Below are positions 6,829-10,071 of a DNA stretch of 10,071 nt, in pieces. The stretch is from NCBI GenBank assembly GCA_029939445.1, contig JAOZSY010000052.1, positions 1-10,071 of the forward strand, written 5' to 3'. Under the pieces are notes generated by a model, which saw nothing but the letters and a program-made list of their open reading frames with translations, made no database searches and was not told the DNA's origin. The position numbers were made by a program, and so were the translations under genes. Position 1 is the stretch's first letter, and each line of letters opens with the position of its first letter. The stretch comes from Bacteroidales bacterium. GTDB taxonomy: Bacteria; Bacteroidota; Bacteroidia; Bacteroidales; UBA1556.

Positions 6829-8328
6829 TTATCTTTTTATAAACGACGTATTCTGCATTTTATCTTCATTGAATACAATCAGATGATATAATCCATTGGC
6901 AATATTTTCTACATTAATAGTTTTTGAATGCAGATTGCCTTGCTGAATTATTCTCCCACTATTATCAATTATTTGATATAAATAAGATTCATAGTCTGCA
7001 TCAATATTAATACTTTCTGTTGTAGGATTTGGATATATATAAAACTCTTTATTCCTAATTGTTAGAGTTGGCTCAATAAACACATTATCCTCAAACAAAT
7101 CTATAATATTTAAGTCCATATCATCGCTCAGGTAAGCAGCAATATTATCACGAATAGAAATCCTAAATAAATCATTTTCGGGAACAAAAGTCATAAACTG
7201 ATAATTGGAATTAAGATGAGAATAATCGGCCATTAAATCACGATTATTATCAAGACTCATTGTTGTACCATTGCCAATATTATTTTTCACCCCATTATAT
7301 CTAAAGCATAGATTCATACTATTGTTTCTTGCTATTTGATTATTTGCTGTATACAAATTATCTGAAGGAATACTATCGGCAAAAGCATTTGACCTATAGG
7401 TAATAAATGGTGCTGCAGAAGCAATCTCTGCAACCATTGCCACAAGGCTATCATGAATTTCGGTAGAGCGAGCAAGGGCACTAATTATATAACCGTCGGC
7501 AAATCCCTGTGGTTGATTATCAATATAATGCTTAACATCATTAACATTATTTTCCCCATCCTGATTAGGGTCTACTTTCTCTATTGCTTTACGAAGAGTA
7601 AACCAAATAGGCTCATAATTACCATTCAATACACCATGGCTATTATCATCTGACATCATATGTTGGAATACACCAATATTAGAATTAAAACCCGACAATA
7701 CAGAAATCATTCCTGCAAAACCAACCTCAGCCCATGGCTGTTCATCTACTTCAGAAGGAATATGGATTACCATAACCTGATTCCTAGTCAATACTGGATC
7801 AATAATCCAATCAAGATGACGTGTAATTATCGATTTGCCATTTAAATCGCCATTTGCTGTGGCATCGCCCCAACTCATCAGACTAGAGCATTCCATTCCT
7901 TCTTTTGCCTGTAATATACTTTGTATATCCAATATACAATTTGCCAGAATAATATCAACATAATCAAGATTTTGAGTATTTGTATTTGAAGAATTCATAC
8001 CTATTATTACCCCCTTAGCCTCTTCAATAAAAACACTATCAATGGAAAATAAACTCCCCGCAGATACTATTGCTCTTACCTGATTATAAAGAGTAGAGCT
8101 ACCAAACTGAGGTTTCACATAATTATGCATAATATCAGTTATTTTGCTCCCCAGCAATTCTCCTTGGGCAACACCTCTTTCGTGATGAGTACCACCTACC
8201 TTTATTATTAATAAGTTATTTGTATCGGCATAAATACCACCATTTGCTGTTTGGGAAAATACCTTTGCGTGTGGTATTCCCATAAACATTATTGCAATAA
8301 ATAACAGTATAAAATTTCTCATAAGCAT
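6829..8328 (-). CDS. Secreted C45-like Ntn hydrolase with type IX secretion sorting domain
   Basis: The 499-residue protein has a signal peptide (about 1-26, ending VFSQ), a hydrolase domain (about 37-410) and a T9SS type A sorting domain (about 429-499: YPNPTTESINI, NSGRIIQQGN, IANGLYHLIV, final FIKR). The hydrolase start GGTHHERGVAQGELLG (45-60) and the block ECSSLMSWGDA (146-156) plus RHLDW (170-174) match the C45 acyltransferase/phospholipase B-like N-terminal-nucleophile family, where the Cys (C147) becomes the nucleophile after self-cleavage. Relatives usually have RNLDW, and H171 replaces that Asn here. Residues 253-264 form an EF-hand or dockerin-like loop (DPNQDGENNVND) inside the hydrolase domain. 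The protein is probably released or anchored at the cell surface. Likely substrates are amides such as penicillin-type, ceramide or peptide amides, but the sequence does not decide. ATG at 8328 or 8322 could be the start (MLM). A terminator lies upstream, so this gene likely begins a unit with the AsmA-like gene. Confidence 0.82.
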   Translation of the reverse strand: MLMRNFILLFIAIMFMGIPHAKVFSQTANGGIYADTNNLLIIKVGGTHHERGVAQGELLGSKITDIMHNYVKPQFGSSTLYNQVRAIVSAGSLFSIDSVFIEEAKGVIIGMNSSNTNTQNLDYVDIILANCILDIQSILQAKEGMECSSLMSWGDATANGDLNGKSIITRHLDWIIDPVLTRNQVMVIHIPSEVDEQPWAEVGFAGMISVLSGFNSNIGVFQHMMSDDNSHGVLNGNYEPIWFTLRKAIEKVDPNQDGENNVNDVKHYIDNQPQGFADGYIISALARSTEIHDSLVAMVAEIASAAPFITYRSNAFADSIPSDNLYTANNQIARNNSMNLCFRYNGVKNNIGNGTTMSLDNNRDLMADYSHLNSNYQFMTFVPENDLFRISIRDNIAAYLSDDMDLNIIDLFEDNVFIEPTLTIRNKEFYIYPNPTTESINIDADYESYLYQIIDNSGRIIQQGNLHSKTINVENIANGLYHLIVFNEDKMQNTSFIKR

Positions 8329-8343
8329 TGTTTGTTAATTGCG

Positions 8344-8378
8344 AATGGTAAAGGTAATTAAAATAATTGTTTACCATT
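8344..8378. promoter_or_regulatory. Perfect 9-base inverted repeat with nested stem, overlapping a possible -7 box
   Basis: AATGGTAAA (8344-8352) and TTTACCATT (8370-8378) are perfect inverted repeats 17 bases apart. Inside them, AATTA (8356-8360) and TAATT (8364-8368) form a second stem around a three-base loop. No T-run follows on either strand, so this is not an intrinsic terminator. On the minus strand, TACCTTTA (8356-8349) differs from the TAnnTTTG -7 box only in its last base and ends 20 bases before the ATG at 8328, but no -33 box was found. It could be an operator or a 5' leader hairpin of the C45-like gene. Confidence 0.4.
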
Positions 8379-8427
8379 TGGGCAATTCAAAGTCTACTGA
8401 GATAGTTAATCGTAATATTTTATAAAC

Positions 8428-8466
8428 AAAAAAAATGGCCTCCAAAATTTAATTTAGAAGCCATTT
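8428..8466 (-). terminator. Intrinsic terminator of the aldehyde dehydrogenase gene
   Basis: On the minus strand, the stem AAATGGCTTC (8466-8457) pairs with GAGGCCATTT (8442-8433) over ten positions with one G-T wobble. The loop is 14 bases and AT-rich, and an unbroken run of eight T (8435-8428), overlapping the stem base, follows the GC part. It begins 33 bases after the stop codon of the dehydrogenase (8500). The plus strand has no T-run on the other side, so it acts only on leftward transcription and separates the dehydrogenase from the downstream hydrolase gene. Confidence 0.85.
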
Positions 8467-8499
8467 AAGGATATTATTTAAGGTTTAAAACCTATTAAT

Positions 8500-10053
8500 T
8501 TAGAAATCAAATTTAATACCTTGTGCCAATGGTAATTCAGTACCAAAGTTCACTGTAGAAGTTTGGCGACGCATATAAATTTTCCATGCATCAGAACCAG
8601 ACTCACGTCCTCCGCCTGTATCTTTTTCACCACCGAAAGCACCGCCAATCTCAGCACCAGAAGTACCAACATTTACGTTTGCAATACCACAGTCAGAACC
8701 AGCAATAGAGGTAAATAATTCTGCCTCACGCATACTCTCTGTGAATATACAAGAAGAAAGCCCTTGAGGAACATCATTCTGAATATTAATAGCATTCATT
8801 ACATCTCCACTATACTTAATTAAGTATACGATAGGAGCAAAAGTCTCTTCCTGAACAATCTGGAAGTGATTTTTAGCTTCAGCAATACAAGGCATAACAT
8901 AATTAGCAGATTCAAAACCTTCACCTGTAAGTTTTTGACCACCAAATAATACTTTTCCACCTTCTTCTTCAACTTTTTTAACAGCACCTTCGAAAAGCTC
9001 AACCGACCATTTGTCAATTAGTGGCCCAATTAAATAATCCTCATCAAGTGGATTACCAATTTTATGTTGTAAGCTATTATAAGCAGCAACCATACGGTCA
9101 CGTACTTCATCATATACATCCTCGTGAACTATAATTCTACGAGTAGAAGTACAACGCTGACCAGCAGTTCCAACAGTACCAAATACTGTAGAAGCAATTG
9201 CCAAGTCAAGATTAGCATTATTAGTAATAGTAACAGCATTATTACCACCAAGCTCAAGAATAGTTTTACCAAGGCGCTTACCAACAATACCACCAACACG
9301 TTTACCTACAGCAGTAGAACCAGTTACAGAAAGTAAATTCACACGCTTATCAGCAAGGAAATTATCTCCCATTACAGAAGATTTAGCAACTATTAAGTTG
9401 AAAACACCTTCAGGAACGTTATTATCTCTTAATACACCGGCAATAATTTTTTGAGTTGCGATAGCAGTAATTGGTGTTTTTGAACTTGGTTTCCAAATTA
9501 CAACATCACCAGCAGCAGCAGCAAGAGCAGAATTCCATGCCCAAACAGCAACAGGGAAGTTATAAGAAGTAACGATACCAACAACTCCTAGAGGCTGATA
9601 TTGCTCAAATAAACGGTGATCACGACGCTCACTCTGTAAGCTCACACCATTCATCAAACGAGATTGACCCACTGCGAAATCACAGATATCAATCATCTCT
9701 TGAACTTCACCTAATCCTTCTTGATAGATTTTACCCATTTCGTAAGTTACCAAAGCACCAAGAGCTTCTTTTTTCTCACGAAGAGCTAACCCAATCTGAC
9801 GTACAATCTCACCACGCTCTGGAGCTGGTACATGACGCCATATTTGAAAAGCCTCTTGTGCTTTTTTGACTACCATTTCATAATCTTCTAAAGTTCCGTT
9901 TTTAACTTTAGCAATTTCTTTATCATCTATTGGAGAAAGTGAATTTGTCGTTGCTCCTTTAGTGTCAAACCACTCAAGTCCTGTGCAAACTCCTTGGTTT
10001 ATTTCTTCAATTCCTAATTCCTTAAGAACGTCTTTAATGTTAATTTTACTCAT
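8500..10053 (-). CDS. ALDH7/antiquitin-type aldehyde dehydrogenase (alpha-aminoadipic semialdehyde dehydrogenase-like)
   Basis: This 517-residue cytoplasmic NAD(P)-dependent enzyme oxidises a semialdehyde to the acid. By family (ALDH7, also called piperideine-6-carboxylate dehydrogenase or AmaB) the best substrate guess is alpha-aminoadipic semialdehyde from lysine breakdown. The catalytic cysteine is C301 in GTAGQRCTS and the general base E267 in LELGGNN. Also visible are SYNFPVAVW (163-171, oxyanion Asn N165), WKPS (187-190), GSTAVG (245-250) and EETFAP (402-407). The C-terminal run EIGGAFGG through ESGSDAWKIYMRR (468-496) is the ALDH7-specific part, and R300 before the Cys is also an antiquitin feature. 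Length is normal. The ATG at 10053 is followed by the expected N-terminal helix, and only 18 AT-rich bases lie upstream in the window, with no Shine-Dalgarno. A terminator follows it. No lysine-catabolism partner gene is visible, so the physiological substrate remains inferred. Confidence 0.95.
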   Translation of the reverse strand: MSKINIKDVLKELGIEEINQGVCTGLEWFDTKGATTNSLSPIDDKEIAKVKNGTLEDYEMVVKKAQEAFQIWRHVPAPERGEIVRQIGLALREKKEALGALVTYEMGKIYQEGLGEVQEMIDICDFAVGQSRLMNGVSLQSERRDHRLFEQYQPLGVVGIVTSYNFPVAVWAWNSALAAAAGDVVIWKPSSKTPITAIATQKIIAGVLRDNNVPEGVFNLIVAKSSVMGDNFLADKRVNLLSVTGSTAVGKRVGGIVGKRLGKTILELGGNNAVTITNNANLDLAIASTVFGTVGTAGQRCTSTRRIIVHEDVYDEVRDRMVAAYNSLQHKIGNPLDEDYLIGPLIDKWSVELFEGAVKKVEEEGGKVLFGGQKLTGEGFESANYVMPCIAEAKNHFQIVQEETFAPIVYLIKYSGDVMNAINIQNDVPQGLSSCIFTESMREAELFTSIAGSDCGIANVNVGTSGAEIGGAFGGEKDTGGGRESGSDAWKIYMRRQTSTVNFGTELPLAQGIKFDF

Positions 10054-10071
10054 ATTTTGTTGTTTTTCGTA

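Noticed and set aside
7453..7845. Plus-strand open frames opposite the C45-like gene
   Set aside because: They are short, overlap the real gene entirely, and have no motif or upstream signal.
8820..9336. Short frames overlapping the aldehyde dehydrogenase (minus 8820-9017, plus 9124-9336)
   Set aside because: The dehydrogenase is continuous through this region with all catalytic motifs. The other products are Lys/Leu- or Ser/Thr/Asn-rich shadows.
1..10071. A defence island, phage, transposon or biosynthetic gene cluster
   Set aside because: No nuclease, toxin-antitoxin, integrase, transposase or modular synthase gene is present. The phosphopantetheinyl transferase alone does not imply a cluster.

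Overview
The window looks like chromosomal DNA from an AT-rich member of the Bacteroidota, probably near the Bacteroidales/Marinilabiliales, although the exact lineage is inferred. The signs are a type IX secretion (T9SS) C-terminal sorting domain, a Porphyromonas-type prolyl tripeptidyl peptidase homologue, a Bacteroidota-type geranylgeranylglyceryl phosphate synthase, weak or absent Shine-Dalgarno sequences, and a TAnnTTTG-type promoter element. All seven convincing genes lie on the minus strand, so transcription runs from high to low coordinates. No RNA gene, insertion sequence, integrase or CRISPR array was seen.

In order of transcription: (1) 10053-8500 is an ALDH7/antiquitin-type aldehyde dehydrogenase (alpha-aminoadipic semialdehyde type), followed by a clear intrinsic terminator at 8466-8428. 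(2) 8328-6829 is a secreted C45-like Ntn hydrolase with a T9SS sorting domain, preceded by a palindromic upstream region. (3) 6798-4957, 30 bases later, is an inner-membrane-anchored AsmA-like protein starting at GTG. (4) After a 128-base gap with a candidate promoter comes 4828-4148, a Sfp-type 4'-phosphopantetheinyl transferase. (5) Three bases later, 4144-3425 is a geranylgeranylglyceryl/heptaprenylglyceryl phosphate synthase. (6) 36 bases later, 3388-1247 is a secreted S9B peptidase whose key residues match prolyl tripeptidyl peptidase A. (7) 48 bases later, 1198-137 is a secreted Bacteroidota protein of unknown role with Tyr/Pro-, His-, Asn- and Lys/Pro-rich C-terminal regions. The left edge (1-108) holds a 9-base-period repeat whose core recurs on the other side of a pyrimidine-rich tract.

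Genes 4-7 could form one transcription unit because their gaps are 3, 36 and 48 bases with no convincing terminator between them. The themes are envelope biology (ether-lipid precursor synthesis, AsmA-like protein, exported hydrolases) and amino-acid or peptide use (tripeptidyl peptidase, lysine-type semialdehyde dehydrogenase). I see no dedicated multi-gene novel system. Most of the window is ordinary core or near-core genome, and the points worth following up are individual proteins and small intergenic structures.
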